The notes beneath the pieces are model-generated. The model saw only the letters and a program-made list of their open reading frames with translations, made no database searches and was not told the DNA's origin. The position numbers were made by a program, and so were the translations under genes. DNA of 64,000 nt from Sediminibacterium sp. UBA657 (GTDB taxonomy: Bacteria; Bacteroidota; Bacteroidia; Chitinophagales; Chitinophagaceae), in contig DBOB01000002.1 of NCBI GenBank assembly GCA_002299885.1, positions 1-64,000 on the forward strand, given 5' to 3'. Below are positions 1 through 8,491 of the stretch, piece after piece (within the stretch, counting starts at the first letter, position 1; the number at the start of each line of letters is the position of its first letter).

Positions 1-387
1 GAAATACTTAGGTTTAAATCCAACATGGACAGTGGTATGTTTTTACCAGTCCAACTAGCTGCTGCAAAAGCATTGAGTCTAGACGAGCGTTGGTATGAAT
101 CCGTGAATAAAATATATACAGCACGTCGCGAAAAAGTATTCGAATTATTAGATGTTTTAAAATGTGCTTATTCAAAACAACAAGTTGGAATGTTTGTTTG
201 GGCAAAAATTCCGGCCACATTCAAAGACGGGTATGCGTTAAGTGATAAAGTGCTTTACGAAGCCAATGTATTTATCACCCCAGGAGGCATTTTTGGTTCT
301 GCTGGTAACGATTATATCCGTGTGAGTTTGTGTGGGTCTTTAGAAAAATTTAGTGAAGCAATTAAAAGAATTGAAGCATGCGTTTAA
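1..387 (+). CDS. PLP-dependent class I/II aminotransferase, C-terminal part
   Basis: The reading frame is open from the first base, so this is the 3' part of a gene that begins outside the window; the first in-frame ATG at 25 is internal. The segment FKSNMDSGMFLPVQLAAAKA is the stretch that follows the PLP-lysine region in LL-diaminopimelate/aspartate-type aminotransferases, and the small-domain motif GGIFGSAGNDYIRVSLC near the end carries the arginine that binds the substrate carboxylate. The stop codon overlaps the start of tyrA by 10 nt, which implies one transcript and coupled translation. From this position it most likely transaminates an aromatic acid (prephenate, phenylpyruvate or hydroxyphenylpyruvate), but the sequence alone does not fix the substrate. 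LL-DAP aminotransferase is the main alternative. Confidence 0.85.
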   Translation, partial: EILRFKSNMDSGMFLPVQLAAAKALSLDERWYESVNKIYTARREKVFELLDVLKCAYSKQQVGMFVWAKIPATFKDGYALSDKVLYEANVFITPGGIFGSAGNDYIRVSLCGSLEKFSEAIKRIEACV

Positions 388-1217
388 CAGTGGTTGGTAT
401 TGGATTAATTGGTGGCTCAATGGCCATGACCCTAAAGCAAAATGGCTTTGTGGAGTATGTCATTGGAGTAGACAACAATCCTTTGCACCAAGATCAAGCA
501 TTGCGATTAGGTATTGTTGATGAAATAATGACTTTAGAAGAAGCCATTGTTCACTCAGATCTAATTGTGATTGCAACGCCAATCAATGTTGCAGAAAAAT
601 TGCTTTCAACTATTTTAAATTTAATTGACAAGCAGGTTGTATTTGATGTAGGGTCTACTAAGGAAAGTATTGTACAAATCGCGAACGTACATTCTAAGAA
701 GGGAAGATTCGTTCCGACCCACCCAATGTGGGGAACTGAATTTAGTGGTCCAGAAGCGGCTCAACAAGATGCATTTAAAGAAAAAGCAACTGTGATTTGT
801 AATAAAGAACAAATTGACCAAGATGCTTTGACTTTAGTAGAGCAAGTGTATGAGCAATTAGGGATGCATATAGTATACATGGATGCAATGAAGCACGACA
901 TCCATGTGGCTTACGTAAGCCATATATCGCATATTACTTCTTTTGCATTGGCGAATACCGTGTTAGAGAAGGAGAAAGAGTCCGATGCTATTTTTGAATT
1001 AGCGAGTGGTGGTTTTGAAAGCACAGTGCGATTGGCAAAGTCCAATGCCGCAATGTGGGTTCCCATCTTTATGCAGAATAAGGAAAATGTGTTGGATGTG
1101 CTAAATGAGCATATCAGTCAATTGAAAAAGTTTAAGTCATGTCTTGAGAAAGAAAATTTTGACTACTTATCCGACTTGATTGAAAATGCAAATGGTATCA
1201 AAAGAATTTTAAAATAA
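378..1217 (+). CDS. tyrA: Prephenate dehydrogenase
   Basis: Oxidative decarboxylation of prephenate to 4-hydroxyphenylpyruvate with NAD(P)+, the committed step to tyrosine, in the cytoplasm. The N-terminus has the Rossmann GxGxxG (G7-G9-G12) followed by GS. The prephenate-binding motif THPMWGTEFSGPEAA has its catalytic-type histidine near residue 115, and AYVSHISHITSFALA (about 174-190) is the conserved helix of the C-terminal dimerisation domain. At 279 aa it is a monofunctional enzyme without ACT or chorismate mutase domains; the mutase is fused to the DAHP synthase encoded further along the operon. The ATG at 378 overlaps the aminotransferase stop, supporting this start. Arogenate specificity cannot be excluded. 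Confidence 0.93.
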   Translation: MRLTVVGIGLIGGSMAMTLKQNGFVEYVIGVDNNPLHQDQALRLGIVDEIMTLEEAIVHSDLIVIATPINVAEKLLSTILNLIDKQVVFDVGSTKESIVQIANVHSKKGRFVPTHPMWGTEFSGPEAAQQDAFKEKATVICNKEQIDQDALTLVEQVYEQLGMHIVYMDAMKHDIHVAYVSHISHITSFALANTVLEKEKESDAIFELASGGFESTVRLAKSNAAMWVPIFMQNKENVLDVLNEHISQLKKFKSCLEKENFDYLSDLIENANGIKRILK

Positions 1218-1249
1218 AATTCAATTTAAAAGAAATTTAAAAATTAAAA

Positions 1250-3070
1250 ATGAAGAAGATAGAAGAGATGAATACAACAAATGAATTAATTGAAGCAGTG
1301 AAGTCTAAAAAGACTTTTGCTGAATTAGGTGTAAATGAGCAATTGGTAAAATCAGTGACCGAATTAGGCTACACCCATGCAACAGAAATTCAGGAGCGTT
1401 CTATTCCCGTTTTAATTAGCGGAACAAAAGATTTTATTGGTTTGGCACAAACAGGTACTGGTAAAACAGCAGCATTTGGTTTGCCTTTGATTCAATTAAT
1501 CAAAACAGCCGATAAGCATCCACAAGCATTGGTGGTTTGTCCTACACGTGAATTGTGTATGCAAATTGTAAACGAATTGAATTTGTTCAAAAAGCACGTT
1601 CCTGGTGTTCAAGTGTTAGCAGTATACGGTGGTACATCCATTGGAATGCAAATAAGAGACTTGAAAAGAGGTGTGCAAATTATTGTAGCTACACCAGGTC
1701 GTTTAATTGACTTGATTGAGCGTAAGGCAATCAACCTTGAGCAAATTGAATACGTTGTTTTAGATGAGGCAGACGAAATGTTGAACATGGGATTCCAAGA
1801 AGACATTGAGTTTATCTTAAAGAACACACCTAACCGTGAAAGTATTTGGTTATTCAGTGCAACCATGCCAACTGAAATCCGAAAAGTAAGTAAGCGTTAC
1901 ATGAAAGAGCCAGTGGAAGTAACTATTGGTAAAGTGAATGCGACTAATAAAAGTATCGATCACCAATATTATGTTACCTCGGCGCAGTATCGTTATGAGA
2001 CTTTAAAAAGAATCATCGATTTCAACCCAGGTATTTATGGTATCATCTTTACAAGAACTAAAGCAGATGCGCAAGATGTATCGGCACGTTTAACAAGAGA
2101 AGGGTATGATATTGATGCCATCCATGGTGACTTGACACAACAACAACGTGATAGAGTGATGGGCCAGTTCAGAGACAAAACATTGCAATTATTAATTGCA
2201 ACAGATGTGGCTGCTCGTGGTATTGATGTAAAAGGAATCACGCATGTCATTAACTATGAACTACCAGATGATGTAGAAGTCTACACACACCGTAGTGGTC
2301 GTACTGGCCGTGCTGGTAGCCAAGGTATTTGTATATCTATTGTGCATGCAAGAGAATCATACAGACTGCGTCAAATTGAGAACATAAACAAAAGCACTTT
2401 CCATAAATTAGATATCCCTAGTGGTAAAGATGTTTGTAGAAAGCAATTCTTCCACGTGATGGATAAATTAATGTCTACCGACGTGAGTCATGGTGATTAT
2501 GAAACTTATGTTCCAATGTTAGCAGAAAAATTTGCAGACATGACTAAGGAAGAAATTTTGAAGCGCGTTGCTGCTTTGGAGTTTAATCGTTTCTTGGCGT
2601 ATTACGAAAATGCTGCTGATTTAAATATTCGTGCAGTTGAAAAAGGCCGTCGTGATGTTGGTGGAATGCAGGATCGTAATAGAGAAAGAGGACGTAACGA
2701 ATACTCAGATCGCAGAAGCGGTGGAGATAGAATGAATAATGACAGCAGAGATCGTGGTGCTGATCGTGGAGATAGAGGCGGTCGAAGCCAATCAAGAGGT
2801 ACGGCAGGCGCAACTCGATTATTCGTGAATTTAGGAACCAAGGATGGTTTTTATAAAGCTAGTTTTTTACAATTTATTTTAGACATGAGTGATTTGAAAA
2901 AAGAAGTCTTAGGTAAAATAGATATGAGAGACATGAACAGCTGGATAGAAATTGAATCGGGTGCTGCTAAAAAAATGATTTCAGCCTTAGATGGTAAAAA
3001 CTATAAGGGTCGTCGTATTCGTATGAATGATGCAGATAGTGGAGGCCAAAGAGGCAGTAACGAAGGATAA
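1250..3070 (+). CDS. DEAD-box ATP-dependent RNA helicase with DbpA-type RNA-binding domain
   Basis: RNA duplex unwinding driven by ATP, probably in ribosome assembly or mRNA turnover. All helicase motifs are present: Q motif (F23 to IQ48), AQTGTGKT (66-73), PTREL, TPGR, DEAD (172-175), SAT (203-205), ATDVAARGID, and HRSGRTGR (347-354). After the two RecA domains comes a region rich in Arg, Gly and Asp (about 467-518), then a C-terminal RRM-like domain (about 521-596) of the DbpA type, which in E. coli DbpA binds 23S rRNA helix 92. It lies 32 nt after tyrA and 28 nt before the DAHP synthase, on the same strand, so it splits the aromatic operon. A second ATG at 1268 is a possible start. Confidence 0.93.
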   Translation: MKKIEEMNTTNELIEAVKSKKTFAELGVNEQLVKSVTELGYTHATEIQERSIPVLISGTKDFIGLAQTGTGKTAAFGLPLIQLIKTADKHPQALVVCPTRELCMQIVNELNLFKKHVPGVQVLAVYGGTSIGMQIRDLKRGVQIIVATPGRLIDLIERKAINLEQIEYVVLDEADEMLNMGFQEDIEFILKNTPNRESIWLFSATMPTEIRKVSKRYMKEPVEVTIGKVNATNKSIDHQYYVTSAQYRYETLKRIIDFNPGIYGIIFTRTKADAQDVSARLTREGYDIDAIHGDLTQQQRDRVMGQFRDKTLQLLIATDVAARGIDVKGITHVINYELPDDVEVYTHRSGRTGRAGSQGICISIVHARESYRLRQIENINKSTFHKLDIPSGKDVCRKQFFHVMDKLMSTDVSHGDYETYVPMLAEKFADMTKEEILKRVAALEFNRFLAYYENAADLNIRAVEKGRRDVGGMQDRNRERGRNEYSDRRSGGDRMNNDSRDRGADRGDRGGRSQSRGTAGATRLFVNLGTKDGFYKASFLQFILDMSDLKKEVLGKIDMRDMNSWIEIESGAAKKMISALDGKNYKGRRIRMNDADSGGQRGSNEG

Positions 3071-3098
3071 TACATCTCTAATTTAAAAATTGGTATAC

Positions 3099-4154
3099 AT
3101 GGGAATTTTATTAAAGAAAGCACCATTGATTATTTCAGGTCCTTGTAGTGCAGAAACAGAAGAACAAGTGATGCAAACAGCGCAGCGTTTAGCTGCTACT
3201 GGTAAAGTAGATATTTTACGTGCAGGCATCTGGAAGCCAAGAACAAGACCTGGTAGTTTCGAAGGTATTGGTACAAAAGGTTTGCCTTGGTTGCAACAAG
3301 CAAAAAAGGAAACTGGATTACCAGTGGCTGTAGAAGTTGCCACTGCAAAACAAGTAGAAGATGCATTGCATTTTGGTGTGGATGTACTTTGGATAGGAGC
3401 AAGAACCACGGTGAACCCATTTAGTGTGCAAGACATTGCAGATGCATTAAGAGGCGTTAAAGTACCTGTATTGATAAAAAACCCTTTGAATCCCGATTTA
3501 GAATTATGGGTGGGTGGCATGGAACGTATAGCCAAAGCAGGTATTGACGAACTTGGATTAATACATAGAGGTTTTAGTTCATATGGAAATACCGAATTCC
3601 GTAACGCACCTATGTGGCATTTAGCCATCGAGATGAAGCGTCGTTTCCCAGGTATTCCAATGATCAATGATCCTTCACACATTTGTGGTCGTCGTGATAT
3701 CTTACAAGAAGTAGCACAACAAGCGATTGACTTAGACTATGATGGTTTAATTATTGAATCACATATCGATCCAGACAATGCATGGAGTGATGCCAAGCAA
3801 CAAATTACACCAGAAGTATTGAAGGAAATGTTGGAAGCCATTCGTTGGAGAAAAGAAGATATTGCTTCTGTAGAAGTTCATACTGCACTAGAAAAATTAC
3901 GTCAACAAATCAATCAATTAGATGATGAGTTGTTACAAGTTTTATCTACAAGAATGAAAGTGGCTCAAAAAATTGGTGAATACAAGAAGAACAATGACAT
4001 TACCATCCTTCAAACCAATCGTTGGAATGAAATTTTAGAAAGAGCGGTTGCGAAAGGGAATAAGATGGGCTTGAGTGACGACTTTATTACTAAATACATG
4101 GATGCCGTGCATATGGAAAGTATTCAACAACAAAATAAAATTATGAATAGCTAA
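3099..4154 (+). CDS. Bifunctional 3-deoxy-7-phosphoheptulonate synthase / chorismate mutase
   Basis: The N-terminal domain (about 1-250) is a type I-beta DAHP synthase that condenses PEP and erythrose 4-phosphate. Visible motifs are GPCSAETEEQ, the PEP/Arg motif AGIWKPRTRPGSFEG, and GARTTVNPF. The C-terminal domain (about 258-349) is an AroQ-type chorismate mutase (LEKLRQQINQLDDELLQVLS, with the helical R..VA..IGEYK signature). The first enzyme of the shikimate pathway is thus fused to the first enzyme of the Phe/Tyr branch. Such C-terminal mutase fusions are known in Bacteroidota, for example Prevotella nigrescens, where the mutase domain mediates feedback inhibition by prephenate. The open frame runs up to a TTG at 3090; I chose the ATG at 3099, which gives 351 aa. 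Confidence 0.93.
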   Translation: MGILLKKAPLIISGPCSAETEEQVMQTAQRLAATGKVDILRAGIWKPRTRPGSFEGIGTKGLPWLQQAKKETGLPVAVEVATAKQVEDALHFGVDVLWIGARTTVNPFSVQDIADALRGVKVPVLIKNPLNPDLELWVGGMERIAKAGIDELGLIHRGFSSYGNTEFRNAPMWHLAIEMKRRFPGIPMINDPSHICGRRDILQEVAQQAIDLDYDGLIIESHIDPDNAWSDAKQQITPEVLKEMLEAIRWRKEDIASVEVHTALEKLRQQINQLDDELLQVLSTRMKVAQKIGEYKKNNDITILQTNRWNEILERAVAKGNKMGLSDDFITKYMDAVHMESIQQQNKIMNS

Positions 4155-4201
4155 GATTGTCTGGTAACTCCAGCAATTTTAGTTATTATAAATTGAATTC
4201 A

Positions 4202-5224
4202 ATGAAAAATTGGAAAGTAAAATTCTCAAATAGTATTGTTGAGTTTGTGTTAGATGGCAAATTTGCAAACATTGCTAAAATGGTGGACAAAGCAAATGCT
4301 ATTTATATCACAGACGAGAATGTGTATGCTTTACATCAACAAATCTTTAAAGGGAAGCCAACGATTGTTATTCCTGCTGGAGAAATACATAAGCAGCAAG
4401 CAACAGTCGATTTTATTATTGAAGCCTTATTGAATTTTGGTGCCAATAGGCAGTCTGTATTGATTGGTGTGGGTGGAGGTGTGGTCACGGATATGGTCGG
4501 CTATGTGGCTGGTGTATTTATGCGTGGTGTTCAATTTGGATTTGTTCCAACAACCCTATTAGCGATGGTAGATGCTGCTATTGGCGGGAAAAATGGCATC
4601 GATGTGGGCGTCTATAAAAATATGGTAGGATTGATACGTCAACCTGCTTTTATTGTTTACGACCACAGCTTCTTAACCACTTTGCCAAGTTACCAATGGG
4701 AAAATGGTTTTGCCGAAATCATTAAACATGCTGCCATTAAAGATGCAAGCATGCTAAAGGAATTAAATCAAAACGATTTAGCCTTCTACCAAAAAAATAA
4801 AAAAGCATTGGATGCATTGATTCAAAAAAATGTAGAGATCAAAGTGAAAGTAGTTCAGAAAGATGAGTTTGAAAAAGGAGATCGTAAGTTGTTGAACTTT
4901 GGACATACATTAGGACATGCGATTGAAAATGAACATGCTTTATTACATGGTCATGCAATCAGTATTGGGATGGTCTATGCGGCTAAAATTTCACAAGTAT
5001 TATTAGGTTTTACCGGTACAGGTTTATTGGTAGAAACGCTAAAAAAATATGGTTTACCAACTGCCATGCATTTTGATATAGATGCCGCAATGGAACTTAT
5101 GCAAAAAGACAAAAAGAAAGCCAATGCAGGAATGCAATATGTGCTTTTAAGTAAAATTGGGAAGGGTGTATATGAAACCATACCAATGAAAACTTTACAA
5201 AAACTGATTAAACTATATTCTTAA
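4202..5224 (+). CDS. aroB: 3-dehydroquinate synthase
   Basis: Converts DAHP to 3-dehydroquinate using NAD+ and a divalent metal; second shikimate step. Recognised by GGGVVTDMVGYVAGVFMRG (nucleotide binding), PTTLLAMVDAAIGGKNGID (substrate and NAD contact), KNMVG, and the metal-binding NFGHTLGHAIENE followed by HGHAISIGM. Length 340 aa is normal, perhaps slightly short. The frame extends upstream to a TTG at 4157, but the ATG at 4202 begins a protein that aligns with the usual N-terminus (strand leading to the NAD domain). It is separated from aroA by one nucleotide, so the two are almost certainly translated from one message. Confidence 0.95.
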   Translation: MKNWKVKFSNSIVEFVLDGKFANIAKMVDKANAIYITDENVYALHQQIFKGKPTIVIPAGEIHKQQATVDFIIEALLNFGANRQSVLIGVGGGVVTDMVGYVAGVFMRGVQFGFVPTTLLAMVDAAIGGKNGIDVGVYKNMVGLIRQPAFIVYDHSFLTTLPSYQWENGFAEIIKHAAIKDASMLKELNQNDLAFYQKNKKALDALIQKNVEIKVKVVQKDEFEKGDRKLLNFGHTLGHAIENEHALLHGHAISIGMVYAAKISQVLLGFTGTGLLVETLKKYGLPTAMHFDIDAAMELMQKDKKKANAGMQYVLLSKIGKGVYETIPMKTLQKLIKLYS

Positions 5225-5225
5225 A

Positions 5226-6539
5226 ATGCGCGCGACAGTTTATCCAAATACACTGAGAGGCGAGCAGGTTGCACCGGCTAGTAAAAGTAGTATGCAAAGA
5301 GCATGTGCTGCAGCATTACTACATAGAGGTACAACAAGGATATTGAATCCTGGTCATTCCAATGATGATCTGGCTGCAATAGATGTCATTCAAAAACTTG
5401 GTGCAATTGTTAAAACCGAGGAAGCGTCTAAAGAAAAAATAAATAGCACTAGTATTATTATTCATTCTAATGGCGTACAACCAATAGGAGATACTATGAA
5501 TTGTGGAGAAAGCGGATTAGGTATTAGAATGTTTACACCTATCGCTGCATTAAGTGACCAATCTATCACCGTCGAAGGAATAGGCAGTTTATTAAAAAGG
5601 CCAATGCATTTTTTTGATACTATTTTTCCAAAACTTGGTATCGAAATACAATCTCAAGCTGGTTATTTGCCTATCCAAATTAAAGGTCCTTTGAAACCTA
5701 CAAATATTGAAGTAGATGGCTCTTTGAGTTCTCAGTTTTTAACTGGATTGTTAATGGCTTTTGCTGCAACAGAAAATACAAATGCAGTCATTGAAGTGCA
5801 GGGTTTAAAAAGTAAACCTTATATCGATCTTACTTTATCTGTTTTAAATACATTTGGATGGAAGGTGCAACATCAAGATTATAAACGTTTTGAATTTTTA
5901 GCACATCCACCTTTAGCGGATCATATTGACTATACAGTAGAAGGCGACTGGAGTGGCGCTGCTTTTTTATTGGTGGCAGGTGCTATCGCAGGGCCAATAG
6001 TTGTGAAAGGATTACAATTGAACTCAACACAAGCAGATAAAGCAGTGATGCAAGCATTGAAAGATGCTGGAGCATCTATAGACATAAATGAAAATGCAAT
6101 TCAAATAGGTCCAGCAATAGACAAAGATGGTGTAGTTGGATCTTTAAAAGCCTTTGAGTTTGATGCGACCCATTGTCCAGATTTATTTCCTCCTTTAGTA
6201 GCGCTTGCAGCCGTTTGTAATGGAGTTACAATCCTTCATGGGGTAAGTCGTTTAGCACATAAAGAAAGTGACAGGGGCCTCACTTTACAAAAAGAATTTG
6301 CGAAATTGGGTATTCGAATAGAATTAAATCAGGATAGGATGATGGTATATGGGGGGACAGGCATAATAGGAGCAGAAGTATTTTCTCAACATGATCACCG
6401 CATCGCAATGGCATGTGGCGTAGCTGCTTTATGTGCTCATGGTCCAATTACAATCACCGATGCAGAGGCAGTAAATAAGTCCTACACCGATTTCTTTAAA
6501 CACCTACAGCATTTAGGGGCTAAAGTTGATTTAGATTAA
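5226..6539 (+). CDS. aroA: 3-phosphoshikimate 1-carboxyvinyltransferase (EPSP synthase)
   Basis: Transfers enolpyruvyl from PEP to shikimate 3-phosphate. N-terminal substrate motif PASKSSMQRACAAALL (17-32), second repeat SLSSQFLTGLLMA, catalytic Asp in DATHCPDLFPPL, KESDR motif, and HDHRIAMACGVAAL near the C-terminus. The PEP/glyphosate loop reads CGESGLGIRMFTP (93-105): Gly97 and Arg101 match E. coli Gly96 and Arg100, but the positions of E. coli Thr97 and Pro101 are Leu98 and Met102. Length 437 aa is usual. It starts 1 nt after the aroB stop and is followed by aroC after 35 nt. AroD and AroE are not encoded in the window. Confidence 0.95.
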   Translation: MRATVYPNTLRGEQVAPASKSSMQRACAAALLHRGTTRILNPGHSNDDLAAIDVIQKLGAIVKTEEASKEKINSTSIIIHSNGVQPIGDTMNCGESGLGIRMFTPIAALSDQSITVEGIGSLLKRPMHFFDTIFPKLGIEIQSQAGYLPIQIKGPLKPTNIEVDGSLSSQFLTGLLMAFAATENTNAVIEVQGLKSKPYIDLTLSVLNTFGWKVQHQDYKRFEFLAHPPLADHIDYTVEGDWSGAAFLLVAGAIAGPIVVKGLQLNSTQADKAVMQALKDAGASIDINENAIQIGPAIDKDGVVGSLKAFEFDATHCPDLFPPLVALAAVCNGVTILHGVSRLAHKESDRGLTLQKEFAKLGIRIELNQDRMMVYGGTGIIGAEVFSQHDHRIAMACGVAALCAHGPITITDAEAVNKSYTDFFKHLQHLGAKVDLD

Positions 6540-6574
6540 ATTGCTTAACTTGTATACACTATAAAAGTACATTC

Positions 6575-7573
6575 ATGAATAGTTTTGGTACCTTATTTAA
6601 AGTTCAAATTTTTGGCGAATCACATGGTGACTGCGTTGGCGTTTTAATAGATGGATGTCCAGCTGGGTTACCATTACAACAGTCTCATTTTGTAGAGGAC
6701 ATGGAACGCAGAAAAGGAGGCAAACAAAAAGGCACTACACCAAGACAAGAAGACGATATTCCTTTTTTTAAAACTGGTGTTTTTAATGATACCACGACGG
6801 GTGCTCCATTGATGTTGTTGTTTGAAAATAACAATACAAGAAGTGGTGATTATGAAAAACAAAGAGCGGTGCCTAGACCAGGTCATGCAGATTTTACAGC
6901 GCATCAAAAATTTGGTGGCTTTGAAGACTATAGAGGTGGTGGTCATTTTAGCGGCAGATTGACAGCAGGTTTAGTGGGTGCAGGTGTGGTCGCAAAAAAA
7001 TTATTAAAAGGAATTGAGGTAAAAGCAACAATATTAAGTATTGGCGGGGAAACAGATTTAGAAAAAGGCTTGCAAAATGCGATTGATCAAAAAGATAGCG
7101 TAGGCGGTATTGTTGAATGTGTAGTCACAGGCTTGCCAGTTGGATTGGGAGAGCACTTCTTTAATTCAGTGGAGTCTTTAATTAGCCATGCGGTATTTGC
7201 AATTCCTGCAATAAGAGGGATTGAATTTGGAACAGGATTTGCTGCAGCTAACATGTTTGGTGTGGAGCACAATGATGCAATTATTGATGCCACGGGTAAA
7301 ACAAAAACAAACCATGCAGGTGGTGTGGTTGGTGGGTATACCAATGGCAATGATCTAGTATTTAGAATTGCAGTAAAACCTACTTCTTCTACACCAAAGT
7401 TGCAACATACTTTGAATTGGGAAACCAATGAACAAGAAGATTTCTCGGTAAAAGGAAGGCATGATTTATGCATCGCATTAAGAGTGCCTGTAGTACTTGA
7501 AGCGGTAACAGCGATTGTCCTAGCAGATCTGATGATGATCGATCAGCGTATACCAAAAGTTATTCATCATTAA
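6575..7573 (+). CDS. aroC: Chorismate synthase
   Basis: Forms chorismate from EPSP with reduced FMN; last step of the shikimate pathway. The N-terminus FGTLFKVQIFGESHG contains the catalytic-type His and GESHG signature, RSGDYEKQRAVPRPGHAD is the FMN/substrate signature, and DYRGGGHFSGRLTAGLV is the third signature in the form with His and Gly seen in some anaerobe and Bacteroidota enzymes instead of RSSAR. At 332 aa it is at the short end of the family. The ending AVTAIVLADLMM is typical. Last gene of the aromatic cluster; the small DUF952 gene follows after 10 nt. Confidence 0.95.
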   Translation: MNSFGTLFKVQIFGESHGDCVGVLIDGCPAGLPLQQSHFVEDMERRKGGKQKGTTPRQEDDIPFFKTGVFNDTTTGAPLMLLFENNNTRSGDYEKQRAVPRPGHADFTAHQKFGGFEDYRGGGHFSGRLTAGLVGAGVVAKKLLKGIEVKATILSIGGETDLEKGLQNAIDQKDSVGGIVECVVTGLPVGLGEHFFNSVESLISHAVFAIPAIRGIEFGTGFAAANMFGVEHNDAIIDATGKTKTNHAGGVVGGYTNGNDLVFRIAVKPTSSTPKLQHTLNWETNEQEDFSVKGRHDLCIALRVPVVLEAVTAIVLADLMMIDQRIPKVIHH

Positions 7574-7583
7574 AATTAAAAAA

Positions 7584-7889
7584 ATGGAAAGCGAATTTAT
7601 ATATCATGTAACAACAGCTAAAGAATGGGAAGAAGCGCAAATAAAACAAAGTTATTTGCCAAAAGATTATGCAAAAGATGGGTTCATTCATTGTTCTATT
7701 GAAAGACAAATAGAAGGAGTGCTTGACAGGTTTTATCAAGGGCAAACTGGTTTAGTGAAATTGAAAATCGAAAAAGCCAAAGTGCAAAGACCAGTTTTAT
7801 TTGAATTGGCAGAGGATTTGAATGAATTGTTCCCACACATATACGGCCCATTGAATTTAGACAGCGTGGTGGCAGTCATAACTATTTAA
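7584..7889 (+). CDS. DUF952 family protein
   Basis: Small cytoplasmic protein of 101 aa. The pattern IYHVTTAKEWEEAQ near the start, DGFIHCSIERQIEGVLDRF (about 32-51), and the ending IYGPLNLDSVVAVI match the DUF952 family, a compact domain also found fused to other enzymes in some bacteria. No biochemical function is established for most members. It has no signal peptide or membrane segment. It begins 10 nt after aroC and probably shares the end of that transcript, but nothing in the sequence ties it to aromatic biosynthesis. Confidence 0.85.
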   Translation: MESEFIYHVTTAKEWEEAQIKQSYLPKDYAKDGFIHCSIERQIEGVLDRFYQGQTGLVKLKIEKAKVQRPVLFELAEDLNELFPHIYGPLNLDSVVAVITI

Positions 7890-7916
7890 ATCAAAAGTAA
7901 TTTAAAACGTAGACCC

Positions 7917-8420
7917 ATGAAAAAAATAATCATTCAGTCAATTGTTTGCGTTTATTTATTACTGATTTCTGGTCCTGTTCTTGCACAAAAAATTCATTCT
8001 AATACACTCACTACAGAGAATTATTTAGATAGTGTCAATATCAAAAAGTACAAAAACAAAATTGATACCAAAAGAATTAAAATTGAAATCAATCATATAC
8101 AAGGAATTTCAAGTTTTTATAGTAAAAATTTAGATGGTACAATGACTTCTACAGGGGAGCGTTTTTACAATAATAAGTTCACAGCAGCCTGTAATTTGTA
8201 CAAGTTAAATACAATCGTAAGGGTCACTAATTTAAGAAATGGAAAGACGGTATTGGTAAGGATTAATGACCGAATGCACCCCAATATGTTGAAAAAGGGC
8301 AGGGTCATAGATTTAAGTCAATCTGCAGCTAAACAATTGGTTTTCAGTTCAAAAGGGCTTGTAAAAGTGATGGTAGACGCTATTGGATATTCCAAAAAGA
8401 ACCCAAAATTAGACGATTAA
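7917..8420 (+). CDS. RlpA-like double-psi beta-barrel protein, secreted
   Basis: Length 167 aa with a signal peptide (MKKIIIQSIVCVYLLLISGPVLAQ). The mature part holds a double-psi beta-barrel of the RlpA type: GISSFYSKNLDGTMTSTGER (the SWYG-like start), FTAACNLYKLNTIVRVTNLR, then VRINDRMHPNMLKKGRVIDL with the conserved Asp and SQSAAKQL. RlpA proteins of some bacteria are peptidoglycan lytic transglycosylases acting on glycan strands stripped of stem peptides. This one lacks the C-terminal SPOR domain that targets E. coli RlpA to the septum. It probably acts in the periplasm on the cell wall, but activity is inferred only. Confidence 0.82.
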   Translation: MKKIIIQSIVCVYLLLISGPVLAQKIHSNTLTTENYLDSVNIKKYKNKIDTKRIKIEINHIQGISSFYSKNLDGTMTSTGERFYNNKFTAACNLYKLNTIVRVTNLRNGKTVLVRINDRMHPNMLKKGRVIDLSQSAAKQLVFSSKGLVKVMVDAIGYSKKNPKLDD

Positions 8421-8435
8421 ATAGGAGTAGAAAAA

Positions 8436-8467
8436 TTTCAATAATTCGCTATTAAGGCCTAAATTTG
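8436..8467 (+). promoter_or_regulatory. Bacteroidota-type promoter for the beta-barrel gene pair
   Basis: A perfect -7 element TAAATTTG (8460-8467) with TTTC at 8436-8439, 20 nt upstream, matches the TTTG / TAnnTTTG consensus of Bacteroidota. Transcription would start near 8474, giving a leader of about 18 nt before the ATG at 8492. Confidence 0.6.
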
Positions 8468-8491
8468 TGAGACATTTAACAAACAATTAAT

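Noticed and set aside
2583..2841. Two overlapping antisense frames opposite the helicase linker
   Set aside because: Low-complexity Arg/Gly/Asp codons are open in several frames; no homology-like pattern or start context.
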